7,210 bases of DNA, taken from positions 1 to 7,210 of the forward strand of contig JAIRSX010000019.1 in the NCBI GenBank assembly GCA_031255235.1. Reading direction: 5' to 3'. Under the pieces are notes generated by a model, which saw nothing but the letters and a program-made list of their open reading frames with translations, was not told the DNA's origin and ran no database searches. Origin of the DNA: Rickettsiales bacterium (GTDB taxonomy: Bacteria; Pseudomonadota; Alphaproteobacteria; Rickettsiales; UBA1997). Both the position numbers and the translations under genes were made by a program. Below, piece by piece: positions 1 through 6,348 of the stretch; positions within the stretch are counted from its first letter, which is position 1; each line of letters begins with the position of its first letter.

Positions 1-78
1 AATCTACATCTGGCAATAAAATTAGTATCAAAATTCTTATACACTTCAAAGAATCTTGGTATATTTAGATTTCTCTTA

Positions 79-112
79 AAGTTTTCAAGTACAAATATTG
101 ACTTGAAAACTT
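79..112. promoter_or_regulatory. Perfect 12-bp inverted repeat overlapping a promoter (candidate operator)
   Basis: AAGTTTTCAAGT (79-90) and ACTTGAAAACTT (101-112) are exact reverse complements separated by 10 bp. The arm centres are 22 bp apart, about two helical turns, which suits a dimeric DNA-binding protein on one face of the helix. The right arm covers the -35 box at 98-103, so a bound protein would be expected to block polymerase. There is no T-tract after the right arm, which argues against an intrinsic terminator. The binding protein is unknown; the operator role is inference from geometry. Confidence 0.5.
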
Positions 113-126
113 CATCACAGTATAAA
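98..126 (+). promoter_or_regulatory. Sigma70-type promoter for the C48 protease gene
   Basis: TTGACT at 98-103 (5 of 6 to the -35 consensus) and TATAAA at 121-126 (5 of 6 to the -10 consensus) are separated by exactly 17 bp. The predicted transcription start is near 133, giving a leader of about 55 nt before the ATG at 188. A second TTGACT at 130-135 lies downstream but has only a poor -10 partner. Confidence 0.7.
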
Positions 127-174
127 TTTTTGACTTTTATATCATATTACGATACTTTCAAGAAAAAGGATAAA

Positions 175-181
175 AAGGTGG
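175..181 (+). promoter_or_regulatory. Ribosome binding site that fixes the start at 188
   Basis: AAGGTGG ends 6 nt before the ATG at 188-190. This favours ATG 188 over the in-frame TTG at 182, which would leave essentially no spacer. It is one of only two convincing Shine-Dalgarno sites in the window. Confidence 0.7.
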
Positions 182-187
182 TTGAAT

Positions 188-607
188 ATGAGTTTTAAAG
201 AGTTAGCAAAGAAAAAGAGAGGAGAGAAAAGGTGGATGGAGGGACTTGTTGGTGGTAACGGCAGAGGTTATTCTATGAATGGTAGAGCTTTGGTAGATGA
301 TATGGCCGACATGTGTGATTCTATCTGTGAAGATCTGTCGCTCAAAAAACCTGTTGGTGGTAGTGACACTTTGTATAGATACCATCATGGTGTTGATGAA
401 AGTGGTAATCTGGTTTTTGTGAATGATGGTGAGACAGCCAGACGAGCAAAAACAGATGGTTTGACAGAAAATACTGGGATGTTTCGTGTTCCTGATTTCT
501 TATATACAGATAGCAATGGTAAGGCTATTCTGTTATTGCCACAGTGGGCACATGGTACGGCAGCAAATGGATTGTTGGCGGGAAAGGAAGATTCTTATTA
601 TTTTTAG
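188..607 (+). CDS. N-terminal fragment of the C48 protease gene
   Basis: This is the 139-residue product read from the ATG with the AAGGTGG site. It starts with a basic stretch (KELAKKKRGEKR, residues 4-15) followed by a Gly-rich patch and has no signal peptide. Near residues 112-117 it contains the hydrophobic run AILLLP, as expected for the strand leading into the protease core. It ends at TAG 605-607 inside a T-rich run, in the zone where the neighbouring frame takes over. Codon use in this frame stays ordinary up to about 600, which suggests the frame is genuine nearly to its stop. Alone it would lack every catalytic residue and is unlikely to be active. Confidence 0.55.
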   Translation: MSFKELAKKKRGEKRWMEGLVGGNGRGYSMNGRALVDDMADMCDSICEDLSLKKPVGGSDTLYRYHHGVDESGNLVFVNDGETARRAKTDGLTENTGMFRVPDFLYTDSNGKAILLLPQWAHGTAANGLLAGKEDSYYF

Positions 608-1704
608 AAGATCGGTTGCTATTGCTATGTTGCATGGGGTTGAAGGGGAAAATACCATATGCTTTTCCTTCAAGTAATGGTGGTCATCATATTGCGAAGA
701 TGGGTTATATTGATTTAGATAGATTAAAGATTGAAGGTGATAGAATAGACAGAACTAGTTTTAATAGAGCAAGAGAGGAATATATTGTAAATAGTATGGG
801 TAGAGGAGTGTCAGGTAAGGAATTGCGTACAAATGTTCAACAAGATGGTTTCTCTTGTGGTGTGCATACTATGGAGGCAATTTATGAGTTTGTAAGATAT
901 GGAAGGGCAGCAATTAGAAATTTTGAAAGTTTAGCAAATGGAAAAGGTGCAATTCGACTTGGAGAAAAAGATGAAGTCAGATCGCCAAAGAATGAAATAT
1001 CTGTTCTAAGTCCATCTCCTCTTGTTCCTGCTACACCGAGATCTCCTCTTGTGTTACCAGTAGTTAAGCCGGTAGTTAGGCCAACAATTAAACCGGCGGT
1101 TGACTCATCAGTATCTGTATTACAGGAAAGAAAAGAGGAAACAATTAGAAGCGAAGAAACAGTTAATAAGAAAAATGAGACGGTGGAATTAAATGAAGGG
1201 GAGGAGGTTGAAACATCAGCATTTGTATTGCAGCAATTACGTGAAGAAAAAGGGGAGATAACTGAAAAGAGGGAAGTGGTTAAAAAGAAAAGTAAGGTGA
1301 CAGGACCAAACAAAAAAGAGGAAAATGGAGTAGGGCATGAAGTGATAAAACTTGTTACAACAGAAAAGTTGACTCATACACAACGGTTGGAATCTGTAGG
1401 AAAAGGAAGTATTTTGGAATTACCTGGAGTTTTAGTTTCAAAAGTGTCGTTTGTTTATAAAACAAAGGATGGTTGTAAACTTTGTCCAATAAGCAGTGTT
1501 GTTAATTATTTAATAAAATCTGGAAAAAGTGTTTCAAGTTTTTTAAGTCCGTATAAAGCTTCAGTGTTTAAAAATGACGAGAAATCTTTAAATGCTTATG
1601 TTTCTTTGTTAAATTCTTATGTTGCGAGGGAAGAAAAACTTTTTCGTGAGGGTGCAGATAGAATAATTGAAAAGACAAATAGGATGTTGTCACGGACAAG
1701 GTAA
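544..1704 (+). CDS. C-terminal fragment of the C48 protease gene, carrying the catalytic core
   Basis: This is an open frame of 386 codons from GTG 544; an in-frame ATG lies at 634. Neither has a Shine-Dalgarno, so independent translation is doubtful. Numbering from GTG 544, the putative catalytic residues are His48/49, Asp66, Gln99 and Cys105, followed by MEAIYEFVRYG as the helix after the nucleophile. Residues 157-185 are rich in Pro and Val (SPSPLVPATPRSP onward). Residues 186-260 are highly charged and contain a two-copy repeat and a KKKSK cluster (1282-1296) that resembles a short nuclear localisation signal. The last 110 residues are hydrophilic and unrecognised. The first 35 codons have many G/C third positions compared with the rest, which suggests that the true frame enters later than 544. 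Confidence 0.55.
   Translation: MGTWYGSKWIVGGKGRFLLFLEDRLLLLCCMGLKGKIPYAFPSSNGGHHIAKMGYIDLDRLKIEGDRIDRTSFNRAREEYIVNSMGRGVSGKELRTNVQQDGFSCGVHTMEAIYEFVRYGRAAIRNFESLANGKGAIRLGEKDEVRSPKNEISVLSPSPLVPATPRSPLVLPVVKPVVRPTIKPAVDSSVSVLQERKEETIRSEETVNKKNETVELNEGEEVETSAFVLQQLREEKGEITEKREVVKKKSKVTGPNKKEENGVGHEVIKLVTTEKLTHTQRLESVGKGSILELPGVLVSKVSFVYKTKDGCKLCPISSVVNYLIKSGKSVSSFLSPYKASVFKNDEKSLNAYVSLLNSYVAREEKLFREGADRIIEKTNRMLSRTR
1099..1320 (+). repeat. Degenerate two-copy tandem repeat inside the protease gene
   Basis: Copy 1 begins GTTGACTCATCAG at 1099 and copy 2 begins GTTGAAACATCAG at 1207, so the period starts at 108 bp (36 codons). At protein level the copies begin VDSSVSVLQ and VETSAFVLQ, followed by charged Glu/Lys segments ending in GEE and KEE. 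The DNA match is best in the first 27 bp of each copy and decays afterwards, so this is an old duplication. It makes a charged, probably flexible or coiled linker. Confidence 0.6.
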
Positions 1705-1746
1705 TTTTTGATAGATTTTTAATAAAAGTATGATGTGGTAATAGGG

Positions 1747-1785
1747 GAGAGTGTTTATTATGATAAACACTCTCTTTATTTCTTA
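1747..1785 (+). terminator. Strong Rho-independent terminator
   Basis: GAGAGTGTTTAT (1747-1758) pairs perfectly with ATAAACACTCTC (1763-1774) around a TATG loop, and the T-rich TTTATTTCTT follows. It lies 42 bp after the stop of the protease gene and insulates it from rpmJ. Confidence 0.85.
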
Positions 1786-1887
1786 TCTTAATTGTATGTT
1801 TTATGTTTAGTTTATTGTTTTAATTTTTATTGCGATGGTATGTTTTTTAATGTAGCAGTTGAATAAGATTAAATATCAACAATAAAT

Positions 1888-1915
1888 TTGATTTATATAA
1901 TTTAAATTCTATATT
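1888..1915 (+). promoter_or_regulatory. Possible promoter for rpmJ-clpX
   Basis: TTGATT (1888-1893) and TATATT (1910-1915) are 16 bp apart and would start transcription near 1922, about 20 nt before rpmJ. The surrounding DNA is so AT-rich that chance matches are likely. A promoter is needed somewhere here because a strong terminator lies upstream. The rest of 1786-1940 shows no gene. Confidence 0.35.
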
Positions 1916-1940
1916 AACTAAATATTATTTTATATTAAGT

Positions 1941-2072
1941 ATGAAAGTAGTAGGCTCAATTAAGAATTTAAAAAATAGAGATAAGAATTGTAAAGTTGTT
2001 AGGCGAGGTAAGTCTTTGGTTATTTTGAATGATAAAAAACCGAGATGTAAAGCAAAGCAGGGAAAGAATTAG
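1941..2072 (+). CDS. rpmJ: 50S ribosomal protein L36
   Basis: This 43-residue protein starts MKVVGSIKNLKNRDKNCKVV and ends KPRCKAKQGKN. This is the L36 pattern: MKV, then SxKxLKxR, CKVVRR, VIN/VILN, and a basic RxKAxQG tail. L36 is a small basic protein of the large ribosomal subunit that binds 23S rRNA. The copy is the zinc-independent form, without the CxxC...CxxxxH zinc ribbon, as is usual in alpha- and gammaproteobacteria; Cys17 and Cys36 do not make a zinc site. There is no Shine-Dalgarno before the ATG. clpX starts 15 bp after its stop, so the two are probably co-transcribed. Confidence 0.93.
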   Translation: MKVVGSIKNLKNRDKNCKVVRRGKSLVILNDKKPRCKAKQGKN

Positions 2073-2087
2073 TTTCTATATAATGTT

Positions 2088-3317
2088 ATGAGTATGTTTG
2101 AAGGTAAGAAGAAACTTGTCTGCTCGTTTTGTGGCAAGGACGCGAGGGATGTTAAAAAAATAATCGCTGGGGGTGGTGGTGCCAATATTTGTAATGAGTG
2201 TATAGATCTTTGTGCTGGTATTGTTGATAAAGAACTAAAAGATGAGAAAGGTGTAGTTTTTAACAAGAATAATCTGAAACCGAAAGATATTTTAGGTTTT
2301 CTAGATGGATATGTTATAGGGCAAGACAAGACAAAAAAAATATTGTCTGTTGCTGTTTATAATCATTATAAAAGAATCAATAATATCAATATTGAAAATG
2401 ATGTAGAAATCACTAAATCAAATATTTTGCTCATTGGTTCTACCGGTAGTGGTAAAACTTTAATGGCACAAACTTTAGCAAGAGTTTTAGATGTTCCTTT
2501 TGCAATTGCTGATGCTACAACTCTTACGGAAGCAGGTTATGTCGGTGAAGATGTTGAAAATATTCTATTGAGGCTTATACAAAATTCTAATATGGATATT
2601 AAAAAGGCAGAAAAAGGAATCATTTATATTGATGAAATTGATAAGATAGGGCGAAAAAGTGAAAATATGTCCATTACAAGGGATGTTAGTGGTGAAGGAG
2701 TTCAACAGGCGTTACTGAAACTTATAGAGGGAACTGTAGCAAATGTACCACCACAGGGTGGACGAAAGCATCCAAATCAAGAAATGTTGCGTATTGATAC
2801 AACGAATATTTTGTTCATCTGTGGTGGTGCTTTTTTTGGTATCGAAAAGTTAGTTGCTGAAAGAGGAAAGGACACAAGCATTGGTTTTGGTGCAAAGGTT
2901 CAGAGCAAAGAAGATCCTGAGGCAATCAAAAAACTCATAGCAAATGTTGATACAGTTGATGTGGTGAAATTTGGATTGATACCAGAATTAGTTGGTAGAA
3001 TGCCAATTATTTGTACCACTGATGAGTTGAAAAAGGAAGATTTGGTTAGAGTTTTGTTGGAACCAAAGAATGCAATTATAAAACAATACAAAAAAATGTT
3101 TGAGATGGAAGGCGTAGAATTGGAATTTGAAAATGATTCTTTGACTGAGATTGCAAAACTTGCTATTGAGAAAAAGACTGGTGCGAGAGGTTTGAGAAAC
3201 ATTGTTGAAAACTTATTATTGGAAACTATGTTTGAAATTCCAAGCGACAAAACAATTAAAAAGGTTATTGTAACAAAAGAATCTGTTAAGGATAAAAAGG
3301 TCGCAATTATAAGATAA
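2088..3317 (+). CDS. clpX: ATP-dependent Clp protease, ATP-binding subunit ClpX
   Basis: ClpX is a hexameric AAA+ unfoldase that feeds tagged cytoplasmic proteins to the ClpP peptidase. At 409 residues it is close to the usual 410-425. The N-terminal zinc domain is intact (Cys12, Cys15, Cys35, Cys38). Other hallmarks are all present: Walker A GSTGSGKT (117-124), the pore-1 loop GYVG (150-153), Walker B with Asp182-Glu183, the near-invariant SITRDVSGEGVQQALLKLIE, the pore-2 loop RKH (226-228), the ClpP-docking IGF loop (265-267), the arginine finger region ELVGR (300-304) and sensor 2 GARGLR (365-370). The intact IGF loop implies a ClpP partner elsewhere, since no clpP lies in this window. ATG 2094 is an alternative start; neither start has a Shine-Dalgarno. 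Confidence 0.97.
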   Translation: MSMFEGKKKLVCSFCGKDARDVKKIIAGGGGANICNECIDLCAGIVDKELKDEKGVVFNKNNLKPKDILGFLDGYVIGQDKTKKILSVAVYNHYKRINNINIENDVEITKSNILLIGSTGSGKTLMAQTLARVLDVPFAIADATTLTEAGYVGEDVENILLRLIQNSNMDIKKAEKGIIYIDEIDKIGRKSENMSITRDVSGEGVQQALLKLIEGTVANVPPQGGRKHPNQEMLRIDTTNILFICGGAFFGIEKLVAERGKDTSIGFGAKVQSKEDPEAIKKLIANVDTVDVVKFGLIPELVGRMPIICTTDELKKEDLVRVLLEPKNAIIKQYKKMFEMEGVELEFENDSLTEIAKLAIEKKTGARGLRNIVENLLLETMFEIPSDKTIKKVIVTKESVKDKKVAIIR

Positions 3318-3372
3318 TTTATAAAGAGGTGTTGCAATTACAAGAGGACTGTAATAAGTCAATAATTCAATT

Positions 3373-4266
3373 TTATTTTTTATTGCTGAAAAAATTAAAA
3401 ATCTTTTTCAAAATTTTTTTATTTTTTATCTTGTCCTCAACTTTACTGGCAATGAAATCTGCCTGTAATCCTGCATAAAATGGGGTCATTTCTGCAAAAA
3501 ACCACCAATCTTTAAAGCACTCCATCTTGTCGCCATGATACCATCTATCAGAATGCCAAGGCTTTTTTGAACCTTCAAAGTGTCTGATAATAACATTTTC
3601 ACATGGCATTTTGTTTCTTACATGTTTATTCATGTAATTATATTTAATGTCTAAAACTTTATAGTTTTTATTAAAATACAAGTTCAACGTGTCTTGATCG
3701 CCAAATCTAACATGTTCTCTATATTTTACAAGCATTTCAAATATCTCTTTCGAAAAATTTTTACTTATTTTTGTATTGTCAAAAAGTAAAACGCCACTAT
3801 TAAAATACATATGTTCCCGCGCTATTTTCATTACGTCGTGCAAATATTTGAATTTTCTATTTTTAGGCAATAGGTCATGAATGGCTCCCAATGGATAATT
3901 TTCTAAATCGGTATTGTACAAATCTGCAATGTCTCCCAACACAACGACATCCACATCAATATAGATTGATTTTTTGATATCTGGTTTCAGCTCAAACATA
4001 AAGAATCTTGAATACATATCAAGCGATATATGAGACAGATGAAAAGAAAAATTACTAAATAGTTCTGGTCTTACTCTCAAAAATTCAATAGAAAAATTGT
4101 TAAATTTGTCCCTTAAGCTTTCAATCTGTCTTTTGTGAAATTCGGAAATGTTGCTTTCTAATACGTAAAAATTGACAAAAGATTTTGTGTTGTAACAAAT
4201 TGAAGCAATGGTCGTCGCAACAAATGGTGCGTAATTATCATTGCTTGCTAAGAAAACTGGAATCAT
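3373..4266 (-). CDS. Family 8 glycosyltransferase (GT8), LPS-type hexosyltransferase
   Basis: GT8 enzymes are retaining transferases that move glucose, galactose or a related sugar from a nucleotide donor, often onto lipopolysaccharide core. From the ATG at 4266 the protein has 297 residues and begins MIPVFLASNDNYAPF, the family's first strand and nucleotide-binding start. The metal-binding DxD is at 104-106 (YIDVDVVVLGD), the acceptor-side NSGVLLFD at 156-163, GDQD at 189-192, and the second metal/donor motif HFEGSKKPW at 229-237. An in-frame TTG at 4302 would add 12 hydrophobic residues before the conserved start; I prefer the ATG because it matches the family N-terminus, though neither has a Shine-Dalgarno. 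It is convergent with clpX, with 55 bp between stops, and divergent from the cyclophilin gene. Acceptor and sugar cannot be told. The basic C-terminus (KNKKILKKIFNFFSNKK) could associate with the inner face of the membrane. Confidence 0.87.
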   Translation of the reverse strand: MIPVFLASNDNYAPFVATTIASICYNTKSFVNFYVLESNISEFHKRQIESLRDKFNNFSIEFLRVRPELFSNFSFHLSHISLDMYSRFFMFELKPDIKKSIYIDVDVVVLGDIADLYNTDLENYPLGAIHDLLPKNRKFKYLHDVMKIAREHMYFNSGVLLFDNTKISKNFSKEIFEMLVKYREHVRFGDQDTLNLYFNKNYKVLDIKYNYMNKHVRNKMPCENVIIRHFEGSKKPWHSDRWYHGDKMECFKDWWFFAEMTPFYAGLQADFIASKVEDKIKNKKILKKIFNFFSNKK

Positions 4267-4322
4267 TACTATGATAAATAAAAAATTGTTTTTTAATTTC
4301 AAAAGTTTTTAACTATACCTGT

Positions 4323-5255
4323 ATGAAACGTATTATTCCTATATTTATATTTTTTTGGTTGTGCCTTGTTCCGGTAATGGCTGACGGGGTTAATGCCACC
4401 GATTCGATGGAGGAACCATTTTTAGGGGACGAACGCGAAATCTCCAATACAAGACAAAAAACAGCAGAAGAACTTGAGGAGGAAGCAGAGAAGTATATGT
4501 CTACTCAAAGACAAAAAAAAGACTTAGAACCTAAAAATACTTTATATATTGAATTAAAGGACGGAATTGTTGTGGCAGAATTATATCCTCAAATTGCTCC
4601 AAGACACATTCAGAGAGTTAAAAGTTTAGTTGAGGATGGATTTTATGACGATATAGTTTTCCATAGGGTTATAAATGGTTTTATGGCACAAACTGGTGAT
4701 CCTACTGGTACTGGAAGAGGTGGTAGTAAAATGGGAAACTTAAAAGCAGAATTCAATAATGAAAAGCATATTAGGGGTACGTTATCCATGGCAAGGGCAT
4801 CGGATGTAAATAGTGCTAATAGCCAATTTTTTATAGTTACCGGTGAGACCTTTCCACAGTTAGATGGACAATATACGATATTTGGAAAAGTTGTTGAAGG
4901 TATGCAATATGTGGACAGAATCAAGGCAGGTGATCCCGTAAACAATGGAATGGTAAAAGAGCCGGATAAAATGATTGCTGTTATTACTGGTGATATGCTA
5001 AATAACAAGTCTTTGTCTGTTGTTAAACAAGAAATTGCTATTATAAATGAATTGCAAAACGAAAAAATAAGAGAAGATCCAAAATATGTTAAGAAGTCAG
5101 TTTTGCATATCTTATATACTATGAGAAATGACGATATTACAGGAACATCTGATAGAACTGAAACAAAACAAAATAAGGAAGAGGAACAACAAGAAAGAGA
5201 ACCAATTGATGCTCCTATTGTTATACTGGATGGAAGTGGTGTTTCTCAGTACTAG
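4323..5255 (+). CDS. Secreted cyclophilin-type peptidyl-prolyl cis-trans isomerase
   Basis: This 310-residue protein catalyses cis-trans isomerisation of X-Pro bonds, presumably in the periplasm. Residues 1-20 (MKRIIPIFIFFWLCLVPVMA) are a signal peptide with a VMA cleavage site and no lipobox. Residues 40-70 are charged and probably helical. The cyclophilin domain spans about 72-227 and carries the active-site set: FHRV (Arg115), GFMAQ (Phe120, Gln123), TLSMARA (153-159), NSQFFI (Phe169) and LDGQYTIFGKV (180-190). The tryptophan common in eukaryotic cyclophilins is replaced by a Phe-Gly context, as in many bacterial forms. The C-terminal 80 residues are an extra hydrophilic tail not found in minimal bacterial cyclophilins of about 165-190 residues. 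The gene is 56 bp from the divergent glycosyltransferase and is followed after 54 bp by a lytic transglycosylase in the same direction. There is no Shine-Dalgarno. Confidence 0.92.
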   Translation: MKRIIPIFIFFWLCLVPVMADGVNATDSMEEPFLGDEREISNTRQKTAEELEEEAEKYMSTQRQKKDLEPKNTLYIELKDGIVVAELYPQIAPRHIQRVKSLVEDGFYDDIVFHRVINGFMAQTGDPTGTGRGGSKMGNLKAEFNNEKHIRGTLSMARASDVNSANSQFFIVTGETFPQLDGQYTIFGKVVEGMQYVDRIKAGDPVNNGMVKEPDKMIAVITGDMLNNKSLSVVKQEIAIINELQNEKIREDPKYVKKSVLHILYTMRNDDITGTSDRTETKQNKEEEQQEREPIDAPIVILDGSGVSQY

Positions 5256-5286
5256 TATCTGAATATTAGTATATCTTATCTTTTTT
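5250..5286 (+). terminator. AT-rich hairpin plus T-tract at the end of the cyclophilin gene
   Basis: TACTAGTAT (5250-5258) pairs with ATATTAGTA (5263-5271), nine pairs including one G-U, around a CTGA loop. A T-rich run ending in six T (5281-5286) follows. The stem includes the gene's own stop codon. It has only two G-containing pairs, so termination is probably partial, and it may serve as a processing or attenuation point before the next gene. Confidence 0.4.
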
Positions 5287-5309
5287 GTAATTATGCATTT
5301 TGGTTAGTG

Positions 5310-6320
5310 ATGGTGTTTTTGTATTTTTGTATTTTTTTTGTTGGTGCTCTTGCTGAGGGTAAAGAAGTTATTTATGCAGGAGAACCGGGTGCATTGCCGA
5401 CTTTTGAAATATGGAAGGAAAATTTTAAAAAAGAAGCAAGAGAAAAATATTCTATCAGGCAGGATGTTTTAGACATAGCCTTTAAGGATGTACGTGAAAA
5501 TGAAAAAATTATTCATCTTGACAGGAACCAGCCAGAGACTCAAAAGACTTTTTTGGACTATTATGGTAGTATAGTTAACAAAAGTAGGATCGAAAGAGGG
5601 AGGAATCAGCTAAAACAATATGAAAAGATACTTAATAAAGCAACACAAAGATATGGTGTTCCACCTTATTTAATAGTTGCGTTTTGGGATATGGAAACCC
5701 ATTTTGGAAAAAATATGGGTAGATCGTACATTATAAATGTTTTGTCTAATTTGGTGTTTGATGGAAGGCGAAAAACACTTTTTACAAAAGAATTGATTCA
5801 TGCTCTTCAGATAATTCAAAAAAAACAAATAAAAATTGAAAATTTTAAAGGCAGTTGGGCAGGCGCTTTTGGTAATTTTCAATTCATGCCATCGACGTTT
5901 GTTAATTATGCTGTTGATGGGGACAAAGATGGAAAAATTGATCTATATAATAGTATTCCAGACGCTGTGTTTTCTGCAGCAAATTATTTATCAAAAATGG
6001 GTTGGAATAGTAAATATAGATGGGGGAGACCTGTTAATTTTGATGTCAATAATGAAAAATTATGGAGTTTGGCAAATTCAAAAGAATGGAGAGATTTGAG
6101 TTTTTTTATTAATAATGGCGTTAAAAGTTACAATGGAAAAAGTATACAAAATGCAAAAAATTTGAAAGCAAAAATAGTTGCCCCAATGGGAAAGGAAGGA
6201 CCGCTATTTTTAGTTTATGAAAATTTTAGGGTTATTATGAGGTGGAATAATAGCACAAAATATGCATTATCTATTGGGTTACTTAGTGATGCATATCTGT
6301 ATGGAGAGACATTAAAATAG
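5310..6320 (+). CDS. mltB: Lytic murein transglycosylase, MltB/SLT_2 family
   Basis: MltB-family enzymes (GH103) cleave the MurNAc-GlcNAc bond of peptidoglycan and leave 1,6-anhydro-MurNAc ends. From the ATG at 5310 the protein has 336 residues; a GTG at 5307 directly before it is an equal alternative, and a stop lies at 5304-5306. Residues 1-15 (MVFLYFCIFFVGALA) form a short signal peptide. No lipobox is seen, so it should be soluble in the periplasm, unlike E. coli MltB. The catalytic domain runs from YGVPPYLIVAFWDMETHFG with the acid Glu129, through GSWAGAFGNFQFMPS (181-195), to the EF-hand-like calcium loop DGDKDGKIDLY (203-213) and SAANYLSKMGW. The family's C-terminal LSIGLLSDAYL is present, so the gene is complete. 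It probably shares function or transcript with the upstream cyclophilin. There is no Shine-Dalgarno. Confidence 0.93.
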   Translation: MVFLYFCIFFVGALAEGKEVIYAGEPGALPTFEIWKENFKKEAREKYSIRQDVLDIAFKDVRENEKIIHLDRNQPETQKTFLDYYGSIVNKSRIERGRNQLKQYEKILNKATQRYGVPPYLIVAFWDMETHFGKNMGRSYIINVLSNLVFDGRRKTLFTKELIHALQIIQKKQIKIENFKGSWAGAFGNFQFMPSTFVNYAVDGDKDGKIDLYNSIPDAVFSAANYLSKMGWNSKYRWGRPVNFDVNNEKLWSLANSKEWRDLSFFINNGVKSYNGKSIQNAKNLKAKIVAPMGKEGPLFLVYENFRVIMRWNNSTKYALSIGLLSDAYLYGETLK

Positions 6321-6348
6321 TCTATAAGTTTACTTTTCTGCTTATAGA
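6321..6348 (+). terminator. Hairpin directly after the mltB stop codon
   Basis: TCTATAAG (6321-6328) and CTTATAGA (6341-6348) are perfect inverted repeats around a 12-nt, T-rich loop. The first arm starts on the base after the stop codon. No T-tract follows (TGACATTTATGG), so it is not a standard intrinsic terminator. It may be a 3'-end stabilising stem or chance. Confidence 0.3.

Larger units (their letters stand above)
188..1704 (+). pseudogene. Ulp1/SENP-like (C48) cysteine protease gene, frame broken; candidate host-directed effector
   Basis: Two overlapping open frames, 188-607 and 544-1704, together look like one protein of about 505 residues interrupted by one or more indels. The first has the promoter and Shine-Dalgarno; the second has the catalytic core but no ribosome binding site of its own. 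The core shows His-His (685-690), Asp (739-741), Gln (838-840) and Cys (856-858) in the motif QQDGFSCG. The spacings are 17, 33 and 6 residues, in the order and roughly the spacing of Ulp1-type SUMO/NEDD8 proteases (His-17-Asp-43-Gln-6-Cys in yeast Ulp1). After the core come a Pro-rich linker, a degenerate tandem repeat and a 110-residue tail I do not recognise. Bacterial members of this family are mostly effectors of intracellular bacteria that remove ubiquitin-like modifiers from host proteins; that role is inferred here. The break may be real decay or a sequencing error. Confidence 0.6.

Noticed and set aside
130..158. Second promoter with TTGACT at 130
   Set aside because: The -10 candidate at 17 bp is TACTTT, and a better-matched promoter lies just upstream.
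551..612. Catalytic His-Trp rebuilt by adding one T after CAT 551-553 (giving AHWYGSKWIV, with Asp at 610-612)
   Set aside because: It is parsimonious and creates the classical His-Trp pair, but the Asp-to-Gln distance becomes 76 residues, and codon use over 544-650 in that frame is poor. The HH at 685-690 gives better Ulp1 spacing without any edit.
590..612. Programmed -1 ribosomal frameshift at the T5 run before TAG 605-607
   Set aside because: No proper X-XXY-YYZ heptamer sits in the incoming frame, and no obvious downstream stem or upstream anti-Shine-Dalgarno element is seen.
1282..1296. KKKSK as a proven nuclear localisation signal
   Set aside because: Short Lys clusters are frequent in the charged repeat region; it is kept only as a suggestion inside the effector finding.
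3332..3372. Terminator between the convergent clpX and GT8 genes
   Set aside because: Only a 5-bp ATTAC/GTAAT stem plus three more pairs across an internal loop can be drawn; the downstream T-rich run is common in this genome.
4267..4302. TTG start adding 12 residues to the GT8 protein
   Set aside because: The added residues precede the family's conserved first strand and there is no ribosome site; the ATG at 4266 fits the family N-terminus.
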